From NCBI GenBank assembly GCA_027487355.1, contig JAIYDT010000248.1:1-33649 (forward strand): a stretch of DNA of 33,649 nt, given 5' to 3'. Shown piece by piece: positions 8,468 to 17,499 of this stretch. The stretch comes from Verrucomicrobiaceae bacterium (GTDB taxonomy: Bacteria > Verrucomicrobiota > Verrucomicrobiia > Verrucomicrobiales > Akkermansiaceae). Each line of letters begins with the position of its first letter. Within the stretch, counting starts at the first letter, position 1. The notes under the pieces were generated by a model. That model saw only the letters and a list, made by a program, of their open reading frames with translations. It did no database searches and was not told where the DNA came from. The translations under genes and the position numbers were made by a program.

Positions 8468-9325
8468 TCAGCGGGTTGCCCGCAAGCTGGAAAGCCCCGG
8501 ATCCGAGCTGAGGCTGGCCGCCGTGAGCGCACCTGCATCGATGAGGCTCCGTGCGGTCCTCCACTGGAAGATGCCAGGGTGAACCGTCCGCGTTTCCAGG
8601 AACACGACCTTCTTGCCGGACAAGGCCGCCAGCGATTTCCGCTTCTCGAAAAGTTCCGCCGCTGCCACCGAATGGGCGGTCGCCGCGACACTGGTGGCAT
8701 TCCACCAAGGGATCAGCCGGCGGCTGGTATGATGTCGGATGTAGTGAACGAGGATCGTGTGAATCGAGGGATCGTCGAGCCAATGCTCAAACGGGGTCTC
8801 GTTGGCCACTCCTCCGTCCACATAGTCCTCCCCTTCCACCGTCTGGACCGTGAAAAGCAGCGGCACCGCCAGGCTGGCAACCATGAAATCCACCAGTGAA
8901 CCCTCCTTTTTCAGCTGCATGCAGTTCTGGCTGAGATTGGAAACCGCCAGTTCCAGCGTCGGATCCCGAAGCTCCTCGATGCGTCGATTCCCGATCAGGC
9001 GGATCAGAAATTTCCGAAGGCGGGAACCCGAGAGAACCCCGCTCGGCCCCAAGTTCAGGAACAGCAGATGAATCCGAAAAAGCGAAAAGAGATCGAGGAA
9101 CGATCGTTTGAATCGATGGGATAAAATGAGCGATTCCAACTGCTCGCCACGGATTCCAGCCGCCCACAAGCCGCCGCTCAGGGCTCCTGCCGAAGCCCCG
9201 GCAATTCTCCCTGGGCGTAGGCCCAAGCGATCCAGTCCATTGAGAAAGCCCGAATGTGCATGATAACCACAAAATGACGAGGCCAGGCAAACCGCCAGCC
9301 CTGGATCTCCTTGGTGTCCGCTCAT
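8468..9325 (-). CDS. Patatin-like phospholipase/acyl hydrolase
   Basis: GFLNGLDRLGLRPGRIAGASAGALSGGLWAAG (GxSxG) and EDYVDGGVANETPFE (Asp of the catalytic dyad, DGG). Start MSGHQG at 9325 overlaps the upstream stop. Confidence 0.82.
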   Translation of the reverse strand: MSGHQGDPGLAVCLASSFCGYHAHSGFLNGLDRLGLRPGRIAGASAGALSGGLWAAGIRGEQLESLILSHRFKRSFLDLFSLFRIHLLFLNLGPSGVLSGSRLRKFLIRLIGNRRIEELRDPTLELAVSNLSQNCMQLKKEGSLVDFMVASLAVPLLFTVQTVEGEDYVDGGVANETPFEHWLDDPSIHTILVHYIRHHTSRRLIPWWNATSVAATAHSVAAAELFEKRKSLAALSGKKVVFLETRTVHPGIFQWRTARSLIDAGALTAASLSSDPGLSSLRATR

Positions 9326-10377
9326 GTTTCCTGCTCCGTTCTCTGGTCCACGCCTTCCAACTCCGCGACCGTGACCCGGTCCCTTTTCCTCAGAAAGAGG
9401 AGTCCCCCGATCAAAGCCCAGAATGTGCTGCACGCAAATCCAGCCAGCGAAGCCGCCACGGAAATCTCCGGCGGTGTTCCTGCTAGATCCCTCATCAGAA
9501 TCTCGAAAAGCTTCTCACGGACTCCCAGGCCACCCACCGAGATGGGAAGCGAGCTGACCGAGTCGATCACCGGCATGGCTGAAAGCACCGTGCCCGCCGA
9601 GGCCGTGCCTCCGACCGCGCGCAGCCCGCACCAGAAGGTCAGGAAGTAGGCCAGCAGCATCACAAAGGAAACGCCCACCCCGGCCAGCGCCAGCGGCCAC
9701 TTTCTACGATAGACATCGTAGGTCTCCGGCACCCTCCTCAGCAGCTCCCATTTCCACTCCCGCCCGTTTGCATGAATCCGCCGGTGGACCGGGGGACAGG
9801 CCGCCAGGAAACATAGCAACACCAAACCTAGCCCTCCGGAAAGATAAACCCACGCGAACTGGATCACGCCCTTGCCCAGGTGGCTCTGGTTCGCCAGCGC
9901 ATCAAACTTCGCCACCGAAACGATGAAGAACATCCCGGCCAGCGACACCATCCCGGCCAGATGATCGACCATTACCGCCATCGTGACCGCCAGTTTCCGC
10001 TGCGGATGCTCACGGATCAACAACAGCACCCGCGCGGCATCCCCGCCGATGCCACCGATCGAGAGCAGGTTGAAAAGATTGCCGATCAGCGTCAGCTCGG
10101 TCGTGCGGTGCATCCCGGGGTCCACTCCCTGTGCGAGGAGGAACAGCCTCCAGCGCAGCGCTGTCAGCATCACGGTCAGTCCGGCCATCACCACACCACC
10201 AACCATCCAGCGGTAATCCACCGCCCCCGATCGGAAAAAAACGGAATCACGAAGATCCACCTGCGACAGCGCCCAGGCGAGGCAACTGCCGGTGAGCACG
10301 AGCTTCAGCAGAAAAACCAGGACCTTTTTCCACATGCCGGAAGATGCTTTGTCATCAGACATGTGGACCGGGATCAA
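9322..10377 (-). CDS. Lysylphosphatidylglycerol synthase TM-region/UPF0104-like membrane protein (flippase-like)
   Basis: Multi-TM protein with LFNLLSIGGIGGDAARVLLLIREHPQRKLAVTMAVMVDHLAGM and SVSSLPISVGGLGVREKLFEILM, typical of the LPG_synthase_TM family. Confidence 0.82.
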   Translation of the reverse strand: MIPVHMSDDKASSGMWKKVLVFLLKLVLTGSCLAWALSQVDLRDSVFFRSGAVDYRWMVGGVVMAGLTVMLTALRWRLFLLAQGVDPGMHRTTELTLIGNLFNLLSIGGIGGDAARVLLLIREHPQRKLAVTMAVMVDHLAGMVSLAGMFFIVSVAKFDALANQSHLGKGVIQFAWVYLSGGLGLVLLCFLAACPPVHRRIHANGREWKWELLRRVPETYDVYRRKWPLALAGVGVSFVMLLAYFLTFWCGLRAVGGTASAGTVLSAMPVIDSVSSLPISVGGLGVREKLFEILMRDLAGTPPEISVAASLAGFACSTFWALIGGLLFLRKRDRVTVAELEGVDQRTEQET

Positions 10378-10634
10378 GCAGGCTTCTCGATCTCACGAGC
10401 GATGGTGTCCACGCTCTCCAGAACGCCCTTGGCCTCATCCGAGTTGCCGATCTTCAGACCAAAATGCTTGTCCAGAGCCACCACCAGTTGAAGTGCGTCC
10501 ACAGAATCAAGGCCCAAGCCGCCCGCTCCGAAGATCGGGACCGTGTCCCCGATGGATTCCGCGTCCTGATCGAGCATCAACTCCTCCACCATCACCTCCT
10601 TGATTTTCAGACGCAGCTCGGGACCCTGGGACAT
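10374..10634 (-). CDS. Acyl carrier protein
   Basis: 86 aa with FGAGGLGLDSVDALQLVVALDKHFGLKI phosphopantetheine site. Confidence 0.88.
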   Translation of the reverse strand: MSQGPELRLKIKEVMVEELMLDQDAESIGDTVPIFGAGGLGLDSVDALQLVVALDKHFGLKIGNSDEAKGVLESVDTIAREIEKPA

Positions 10635-10653
10635 TTGGTTCGTTCGTTTCTTG

Positions 10654-11379
10654 TCAGAAGATTCCGCCGTCGATCTTCAAGGCGGAACCTGTGACATACC
10701 CCGCATCCTGACAAGCGAGAAAGAACACTGCCGAGGCCACCTCCTCCGGCTTTCCGAAACGCCGCATCGGGATGCCCTGTCTGGCCACCTTCCTCGCCTC
10801 CTCATCCATGCCGGAAAGGGCCTCGGTCTCGATGTAGCCCGGAAGGAGGCAGTTCACCGTGATCCCTGCCCTGGCGACCTCCTTGGCCATGGTTCTGGAA
10901 AAGGCCACCACCCCGGCCTTCGCCGCCGCATAGTTCGTCTGGCCCATCGGCGGCAGGATCGCACTAAGCGAGGCAATGTTGACGATCCGACCGAACCGCT
11001 GGCGCATCATCGGTGTGACCACCGCCCGGCAGCCATGGAAGACCGAGTCGAGATTCGAGGAAATCACCTGATGCCAGGACTCCGCAGGCATCGCCGCCAG
11101 CAGATGATCGCGATGCAGTCCGGCATTGTTGACCAGCGCGTCGAGCCGACCATCGGCATCCACAATCGTGGAAACCGCCAGCTCCCAGGCCTTCGCATCG
11201 GTCACATCCAGATCCACCAGCCGACAGCGCCCGGAGAACTCCGCTGCCAGCGCCTCCGCCGCCTCACGGTTCGAACGCACGCCCAGCCAGACGCGACACT
11301 CCGGATCCTTTTCCAGGAAATACCGCCCGATCCCACGCCCGAGCCCCCCATTTCCACCTGTGATCAAGATGCTTCGCAC
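10654..11379 (-). CDS. fabG: 3-oxoacyl-ACP reductase-type short-chain dehydrogenase
   Basis: SILITGGNGGLGRGIGRYF (Rossmann), LVNNAGLHRD, Ser...TNYAAAKAGVVAFSRTMAKEVARAGITVNCLLPGYIETE (YxxxK), YVTGSALKIDGG. GTG start. Confidence 0.9.
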   Translation of the reverse strand: MRSILITGGNGGLGRGIGRYFLEKDPECRVWLGVRSNREAAEALAAEFSGRCRLVDLDVTDAKAWELAVSTIVDADGRLDALVNNAGLHRDHLLAAMPAESWHQVISSNLDSVFHGCRAVVTPMMRQRFGRIVNIASLSAILPPMGQTNYAAAKAGVVAFSRTMAKEVARAGITVNCLLPGYIETEALSGMDEEARKVARQGIPMRRFGKPEEVASAVFFLACQDAGYVTGSALKIDGGIF

Positions 11380-11386
11380 GCCCGCA

Positions 11387-11433
11387 GTGTCGCGACCACC
11401 GACTCGTCACGTCAAGGGCCGTCGTCGCGACAC
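11387..11433. promoter_or_regulatory. 10-bp inverted repeat in the divergent intergenic region / fabG leader
   Basis: GTGTCGCGAC (11387-11396) and GTCGCGACAC (11424-11433), separated by 27 nt, each with palindromic core TCGCGA. Confidence 0.5.
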
Positions 11434-11475
11434 CTTTGCTGCAATGAGGCCACAACTCAGCGTGTATTCAGCCGC

Positions 11476-13101
11476 ATGAAAACCCTCATCCTCCTGCTCA
11501 CCAGCCTTTTCGGCCACGCGGCCGCGATGGAGCACGATGTCGTGATCTACGGCGGCACCTCGGCCGCCGTGATCGCCGCCGTGCAGGTCACGAAGATGGG
11601 AAAATCCGTCGTCATCGTCTGCCCGGAAAAGCACCTCGGCGGACTCAGCAGCGGCGGGCTTGGCTTCACCGATACCGGCGACAAGTCGGTCATCGGCGGA
11701 CTCGCCCGGGACTTTTATCACCGCATCTGGCAGCACTACGACCAGCCAGGAGCCTGGGTCCAGCAGAAGAAGGAAGACTACGGCAATGTCGGCCAAGGCA
11801 CGCCCGCCATGGACGGAGCCAACCGCACGATGTGGATCTTCGAACCCCACGTCGCCGAGCAGGTCTTCGAGGGATATGTGAAGGAGTTTAAGATCCCCGT
11901 CGTCCGCGATGAATGGCTTGATCGGCAGAAGGGTGTGAGGATGGAGGGCACGCGGATCGTTTCGATCACGATGCAAAGCGGGAAGACCTACTCCGGAAAG
12001 AAGTTCCTCGACGCCACCTACGAGGGCGACCTCATGGCCGCCGCCGGAGTCGACTACCACGTCGGGCGCGAGGCGAACTCCGTCCATGGCGAAACGCACA
12101 ACGGCAACCAGGTCGGCGTCCTCCATCATGCCCATCACTTCGGCGCGGTGAAATCCCCCATCAGCCCCTACGTCATCCCTGGTGATCCCAACAGCGGGCT
12201 TGTCGCCGGCGTGCAAGCCGAGCCTCCCGGCGTCCGCGGTGAAGGCGACAAGCGGATCCAAGCCTACTGCTTTCGCATGTGCCTCACCAACGATCCCGCC
12301 AACCGGCTGCCCTTTGAGAAACCCGAGGGCTACGATCCGGCGCACTATGAACTCCTCGCCCGCGTCTTCGAGGGCGGCTGGAAAGGCTTCTTCTCCAAGT
12401 TCGATCCCCTCCCCAACCACAAGACCGACACCAACAACCACGGTCCTTTCAGCTTCGACTTCATCGGGGGAAACTGGGATTATCCGGAAGCCTCGCATGT
12501 GAGACGCCAGGAAATCATCAAGGCCCACGAGACCTATCAAAAGGGCCTGCTCTGGTTTGTGGCCACCGATCCCCACGTGCCGCAGGAAGTCCGCTCGAAG
12601 ATGCAGGCCTGGGGATTGCCGAAGGATGAGTTCGCCGACAACGGCCATTGGTCACGCCAACTCTACATCCGCGAGGCGCGGCGCATGGTCGGCCGTTTCG
12701 TCATGACCGAAAACGAGCTGACGAGGAAAAAGCCAACCCCTGAGTCGGTCGGCATGGGCAGTTACACCATGGACTCCCACAACGTCCGCCGTTACGTCAC
12801 GGAAAAGGGCAACGTTCAGAACGAGGGTGACATCGGCGTGGGCCTGAAGCCCTATCAGATCTCCTATGGCTCGCTGGTTCCGAAGAAAGGGCAGGCCGAC
12901 AACCTCCTCGTTCCGGTCTGTCTTTCCAGCTCCCACATCGCCTACGGCAGCATCCGCATGGAGCCGGTCTTCATGATCCTCTCCCAAAGCGCCGCCACCG
13001 CAGCCGTGCTCTCCATCGAGAAGGGAATCAGCGTTCAGGACCTTCCCTACGTCGATCTCCAATCCCGTTTGAGAGCGGATGGTCAGGTTCTCGAAAATTG
13101 A
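11476..13101 (+). CDS. Exported FAD-dependent oxidoreductase
   Basis: Signal-like MKTLILLLTSLFGHAAA, then HDVVIYGGTSAAVIAAVQVTKMGKSVVIVCPEKHLGGLSSGGLGFTDTGD; C-terminal LLVPVCLSSSHIAYGSIRMEPVFMILSQSAATAAVLSIEKG. Start trimmed from the 10600 ORF. Confidence 0.86.
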   Translation: MKTLILLLTSLFGHAAAMEHDVVIYGGTSAAVIAAVQVTKMGKSVVIVCPEKHLGGLSSGGLGFTDTGDKSVIGGLARDFYHRIWQHYDQPGAWVQQKKEDYGNVGQGTPAMDGANRTMWIFEPHVAEQVFEGYVKEFKIPVVRDEWLDRQKGVRMEGTRIVSITMQSGKTYSGKKFLDATYEGDLMAAAGVDYHVGREANSVHGETHNGNQVGVLHHAHHFGAVKSPISPYVIPGDPNSGLVAGVQAEPPGVRGEGDKRIQAYCFRMCLTNDPANRLPFEKPEGYDPAHYELLARVFEGGWKGFFSKFDPLPNHKTDTNNHGPFSFDFIGGNWDYPEASHVRRQEIIKAHETYQKGLLWFVATDPHVPQEVRSKMQAWGLPKDEFADNGHWSRQLYIREARRMVGRFVMTENELTRKKPTPESVGMGSYTMDSHNVRRYVTEKGNVQNEGDIGVGLKPYQISYGSLVPKKGQADNLLVPVCLSSSHIAYGSIRMEPVFMILSQSAATAAVLSIEKGISVQDLPYVDLQSRLRADGQVLEN

Positions 13102-13280
13102 GAGGAACTGCCAGCACCTGTCCGGACATGGTCACCAAGGACTTGCGGGCACCATCGGATTCAAAAATTTTAGCCGGGCCCCGAAGTGGATGCTGATCCA
13201 TCCTTCTCCGACCGTCCTGTGGTCAGTTGCCGCTTGTCATTCAAGGGCGTGACAGGCACCTTCAGCCACGATTTGCCTGC

Positions 13281-14051
13281 ATGAAACGCCTTTTCCTTCC
13301 TCTGGCCGCCGCGATGGTTGCCCACCTTCCCGCTGCCGAAGTCCCCGCCGTGTTTGCCGGCCTTCTTGAAAAGGACACACCGGTCCGTGCCCAGATCGGC
13401 ATCGTGATGCCACCGCCGGAGATCGAGAAATATGTCGTCAAGGTCGAGGAGGCCGCCCGCAAGAACCCGGAGTGGTTCAAGCAGACTTCCGCCAAGGCCA
13501 AGCCTGGGGCGCCACTGCCCTTCGATGAGAACCTCGGTCTCACCAAGGAGGAGTACGATGAGTATCTCAAGCTCTGGGCGGCGCGTGAGTTCAAGCCAAA
13601 GGAGGATGTCGCCATCATTCTGCGGCAATCCGGTGCCGACCAGTGGTCACTCACCTGCACGGGAACGGCCGCTACGATCTCGACACTGCGTTACTCGGCC
13701 AAGGACGATGTGTTCCGCTCCCCGAATGGCGATTTGAAACGAATTGAGGACATCAACGCCGATTCTTCCAGCATTCTGGGCGCATGGACCGGACACGAAT
13801 GGCGTTTCGAGGAGGAAAACACCCTCGCCAAAATCAAAGAGAACATCGCCGTGGGCCAATACGCCGACAAGAAATTCGGTCTGTTGGTTTACCGTGTGCA
13901 GGAGATTTCAAGTGAAGGAACCCGCCTGCTCGACAAGAGCCTCGTGATCCGATTTGCCCTGGGCAAGTCGGCACCAGAGCCGTCATCAGGCTCCAAGGAA
14001 CCGGCCACCAAGCCAGCCCCCACCAAGCCAGCACCGGCGAAAAAGAAATAA
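13281..14051 (+). CDS. Exported hypothetical protein with Lys/Pro/Ala-rich C-terminus
   Basis: Signal peptide MKRLFLPLAAAMVAHLPAAE; tail EPATKPAPTKPAPAKKK. No family recognised. Confidence 0.6.
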   Translation: MKRLFLPLAAAMVAHLPAAEVPAVFAGLLEKDTPVRAQIGIVMPPPEIEKYVVKVEEAARKNPEWFKQTSAKAKPGAPLPFDENLGLTKEEYDEYLKLWAAREFKPKEDVAIILRQSGADQWSLTCTGTAATISTLRYSAKDDVFRSPNGDLKRIEDINADSSSILGAWTGHEWRFEEENTLAKIKENIAVGQYADKKFGLLVYRVQEISSEGTRLLDKSLVIRFALGKSAPEPSSGSKEPATKPAPTKPAPAKKK

Positions 14052-14054
14052 GGC

Positions 14055-15551
14055 ATGACCGCAGGAGCCCAGCAGGGAAAATCCCACTCGTGGTTCCGTC
14101 GTCGATGGATCAAGGTGTTGCTGCTGTTAGGCTGCCTCCCCGTCGTTCTCTTCTTTTTGAGCAACCTCTGGCTGGCCCTTCCTCCGGGCCGACATTGGGT
14201 CGCCGCGAAGATCTCCAAGCGAACCGGTTTCGAAGCCGGCGTGGAAAGAGCCTCGTGGTCTCCGTGGGATGGCATCCGGATCAACGGCTTGGTCATCCAA
14301 CAGCCTCCCGCCTTGCGGTCAAGTGTCCATGAACCGCTCTTCACCGCCACCTCGATCCAGATCTGGCCGAAGTGGATGGCTTGGTTGCAGAAGCGGATCG
14401 AGATTCATTCGATCCAGCTCGATGCGCCAAAAGCCGTTATTCCGATCGAACTGATCGCCCATCTTTCCGGCCCACCGCCCATCGTTCAAGCTCCTCCGGT
14501 CGTGGCCGCAGCAAGTCCTTCACCCACCGCGCCTAACCAAGCCCCCCCTCCGACCATCGCGGCCGCTCCGCCCATCCAGGGTCCCCCACCCACCATCGCG
14601 GCCGCTCCGCCCGGTGCGGTCGCGCTTCCTCCTCCGCAGCCTTCGATCCAGAACACGCCGCTCGCACCTGCCGCGTCCTCGTCCGTCTCCGTGCCCACCT
14701 CATGGATTCATGTGAGACATGGCTCGCTCGCCATCGTTGCCGGAAGCCAGGCACGTACCCTTCTCGAAGCGGACCATTTCAATGCGGACCTTCCGGCTGC
14801 GGGCGCTCCCGCCTCTTCGCTTGCAACCTTGGAGTCGATCAAGGGTCTCGGGCATGAGGTCATCCGTGATTTGAAACTCCCCCTCAACTGGCAGTCGCCC
14901 ATCCTCGAGATCGGCCCCATTTCCGCCGAGGCCAGCGGCATTCCGTTCCAATTGATCGCCAAGCTCGCCTTCGCAGGAAACCTCCCGATCGCCATCGACT
15001 TGAACCTTCCGCCGAAGGAATCCTTCAAGGTCACCCTCCCGAACCAACGCCTTGTCTCCGTCGATGCCTTCCGTGCCTTTGGTCATTTCCGGGGCTTCGT
15101 TGCCTTTCCCGCCTCCTGGCAGGGAGACTTCCTGATTGAGGGACGCGGGCTTTCCACCAGCCTGCCGCCTCAGGCTGACCTCCGCTTCGACCGGGGCATC
15201 GCTGTCTTCTTGCTGCGGGGCGGGCTGCTGACCTGCACCGATGCCCGGCTCATTGGCGACGACCTTTCCCTGCTCGGAAATGGCACGGTGCTCTCCGATA
15301 GTCGGGCTGCCGCAGTCTTGAGGATCGTGGCCCCGCCCGCCTACGCACACGGACTCTCCGAACGCATCGGCAGGATGACCGGCAAGCGCATCACCTTCGG
15401 CACAATGGGCACCCCGGATCGGATGGGGTCGGACCTCTACGCGCTCGGAAATCTGGACGGCATCAACGTCCAACTCGGGCAAGGCGGCGATCTGATCGAT
15501 GGGCCGACCCTGCTGGCCCTTCTCAAAGCGAAGGCCGCCGCATCGCCGTGA
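14055..15551 (+). CDS. Membrane-anchored hypothetical protein (AsmA-like) with a Pro/Ala-rich repeat linker
   Basis: Single N-terminal TM VLLLLGCLPVVLFFLSNLWLALPPG, then RTGFEAGVERASWSPWDGIRINGLVIQQP, an AsmA-like pattern; linker PPPTIAAAPPIQGPPPTIAAAPP. Confidence 0.6.
   Translation: MTAGAQQGKSHSWFRRRWIKVLLLLGCLPVVLFFLSNLWLALPPGRHWVAAKISKRTGFEAGVERASWSPWDGIRINGLVIQQPPALRSSVHEPLFTATSIQIWPKWMAWLQKRIEIHSIQLDAPKAVIPIELIAHLSGPPPIVQAPPVVAAASPSPTAPNQAPPPTIAAAPPIQGPPPTIAAAPPGAVALPPPQPSIQNTPLAPAASSSVSVPTSWIHVRHGSLAIVAGSQARTLLEADHFNADLPAAGAPASSLATLESIKGLGHEVIRDLKLPLNWQSPILEIGPISAEASGIPFQLIAKLAFAGNLPIAIDLNLPPKESFKVTLPNQRLVSVDAFRAFGHFRGFVAFPASWQGDFLIEGRGLSTSLPPQADLRFDRGIAVFLLRGGLLTCTDARLIGDDLSLLGNGTVLSDSRAAAVLRIVAPPAYAHGLSERIGRMTGKRITFGTMGTPDRMGSDLYALGNLDGINVQLGQGGDLIDGPTLLALLKAKAAASP
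14547..14617 (+). repeat. 39-nt (13-aa) tandem duplication inside the AsmA-like ORF
   Basis: ACCATCGCGGCCGCTCCGCCC occurs exactly at 14553-14573 and 14592-14612. Confidence 0.75.
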
Positions 15552-15586
15552 TTGTCAGCCGCCGCGCGGGATGCCACGAATCCGGC

Positions 15587-16144
15587 GTGCGCATCATCGC
15601 AGGAAAAGCAGGCCGACTGGCCATCAAGGTTCCGGGAGCAGTGGCCCGGCCGACCACCGACTTCGTCCGTCAGGCGATTTTCTCGATCCTCGGGGAAAAG
15701 GTCGATGACGCCCGAGTGCTCGACCTCTTCGCCGGCTCCGGCGCGATCGGCCTGGAAGCACTCAGCCGCGGTGCCGCCTCGTGCGTCTTCGTCGATGATC
15801 ACCGCCAGGCGATCAAGGTCATCGGGGAAAACCTCGCGAAGTCCCGGCTCGAAGGAGCCCGCGTGGTGAAGTCCGAGGCCCTGCCCTTCCTGAAAGGCGA
15901 CAAGGCGCTTTATGACCTCATCTTCGCCGATCCTCCCTACGTGAAGCACTACGGCGACCACGATCACCTGCGTGAGCTGTTAGACAAGGGTGACATCCAG
16001 TCGCACCTCGCGCCCGATGGCTGGTTCATCGTCGAGGTTTCCTCCTCCTATCGCTCTCCGGAAGCAGACGGCTGGCGGCTGGTGGATCGTCGCGAATACG
16101 GCAGCAGCGCCATCCTGCTTTACGCTCCCGCTCCCTCAGCCTAG
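15587..16144 (+). CDS. rsmD: 16S rRNA (guanine(966)-N(2))-methyltransferase RsmD
   Basis: VRIIAGKAGRLAIKVP...RPTTDFVRQAIFSIL, VLDLFAGSGAIGLEALSRGA, DLIFADPPYVKHYGD. GTG at 15587 gives the usual MRIIAG start; the ORF extends to GTG 15548. Confidence 0.9.
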   Translation: MRIIAGKAGRLAIKVPGAVARPTTDFVRQAIFSILGEKVDDARVLDLFAGSGAIGLEALSRGAASCVFVDDHRQAIKVIGENLAKSRLEGARVVKSEALPFLKGDKALYDLIFADPPYVKHYGDHDHLRELLDKGDIQSHLAPDGWFIVEVSSSYRSPEADGWRLVDRREYGSSAILLYAPAPSA

Positions 16145-16155
16145 CCTTCCGAGCG

Positions 16156-17433
16156 ATGCGAAGTTTTCTTGGAATGGCGATCTACCGGCTGTTGTTGCCG
16201 GGGCTGTTCCTTGTCGCGTTCCCGGCCTGGCTCGTCAAGATGGCGCGACGCGGCGGCTTCGGCAGCGGCCTGCGGGAGCGGCTCTCCTGGTATCGCACCT
16301 CTCTCGACTACGAACCCTGCGCGGCGGCCCACCTGCATGCCGTGAGTGTCGGCGAGGCCCTGCTTGCCCTGAAGCTTCTGCGCGAGTGGCGGAAGGCGGA
16401 CCCGGAACAGAAGTTCGTCCTCGCCACCGGCACCGCCACCGGCCACGCGGTCGCGCTTGAGAACGCCCCTGATGACGTTCGCGTCGTTTATGCGCCGCTG
16501 GACTTCAAGTGGATGGTGAGGCGCTATCTGAATCGCTTCGAGCCGACACAGATCGTCCTCGTAGAAGGAGAGGCCTGGCCCAACCTGCTGCAAGAATGCA
16601 ATCGCCATGCAATCCCGGTGCGACTGGTCAACGCCCGTGTTTCCCCAAGGTCCAAGCGCCGCTATCGGAAATTCGCAGCTTGGATCAGGCCCGTGTTTTC
16701 CCTTCTCGATCTGGTCGCCGTGCAGGAACCCGAGGATGCGGAGATCTGGAACGAGCTCGGAGTTCCCAGAGACCGCATCGTCGTCACCGGCAGCCTGAAA
16801 TTCGATCCTGGCAGCGGTGCCCGTCCGCAGCCTCGAGCGGAGTTCTCGGAAATGCTGGCGGCCTTTGGATCTAACAGACCCATCGTCCTCGCCGCCAGCA
16901 CGCATGCAGGTGAGGAAATCCTGACTGCCCGCGCCGTGCGTGAGGCCTCATCAGAAGCGCTGTTCGCCGTTGTCCCCCGCCATGCCGAACGCCGCACGGA
17001 AGTCCGGGCAGCGCTGGAGGCGGAGGGCTTTGAGGTCATCCTGCGATCCTCGTTTTCACAGCCTTCAACTCCATCGAACGCGGTGTTTGTCATCGACTCC
17101 ACCGGTGAACTGCGCGACTGGACCGCCCATGCCGATGTGGTGGTGATCGGGAAGAGTTTCCTGGGCACCGGCGGGCAGAATCCCTGTGAGGCGGTCATCG
17201 CCGGCAAGCCGGTTGTCTTCGGCCCTCACATGGAGAATTTCGAACCGCTGGCCACACGACTCGCCTCATCCGGCGGATGCCTTCGCGTCGAGACTTCCGA
17301 AAACCTGGCAAAAACCCTCCGGACCACCTTGGCTGGCGGCCCCTCATTGGATGGCGGCATCATCGCCGCGCGTGCGGCACTCGGCCTTCATGAAGGTGCC
17401 TGCGCCCGAATGGTCGCGCTCTTACGGGCTTGA
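16156..17433 (+). CDS. waaA: 3-deoxy-D-manno-octulosonic acid (Kdo) transferase
   Basis: HLHAVSVGEALLALKLL, FVLATGTATGHAVA, VYAPLDFKWMVRRYLNRFEPTQIVLVEGEAWPNLL, LVNARVSPRSKRRYRKF, VVIGKSFLGTGGQNPCEAVIAGKPVVFGPHMENF. Confidence 0.93.
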   Translation: MRSFLGMAIYRLLLPGLFLVAFPAWLVKMARRGGFGSGLRERLSWYRTSLDYEPCAAAHLHAVSVGEALLALKLLREWRKADPEQKFVLATGTATGHAVALENAPDDVRVVYAPLDFKWMVRRYLNRFEPTQIVLVEGEAWPNLLQECNRHAIPVRLVNARVSPRSKRRYRKFAAWIRPVFSLLDLVAVQEPEDAEIWNELGVPRDRIVVTGSLKFDPGSGARPQPRAEFSEMLAAFGSNRPIVLAASTHAGEEILTARAVREASSEALFAVVPRHAERRTEVRAALEAEGFEVILRSSFSQPSTPSNAVFVIDSTGELRDWTAHADVVVIGKSFLGTGGQNPCEAVIAGKPVVFGPHMENFEPLATRLASSGGCLRVETSENLAKTLRTTLAGGPSLDGGIIAARAALGLHEGACARMVALLRA

Positions 17434-17499
17434 AATCATCGCGAGATTGCCTCAACCCCGTGTTTGTCATTTGCAAACAACCCATTAACCTCGCCACCT

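Noticed and set aside
11407-12648. 413-aa minus-strand ORF
   Set aside because: Antisense to the clear exported FAD oxidoreductase; no family signature.
13123-13135. TGTCCGGACA palindrome after the FAD oxidoreductase
   Set aside because: Short GC-rich palindrome expected by chance; not near a start.
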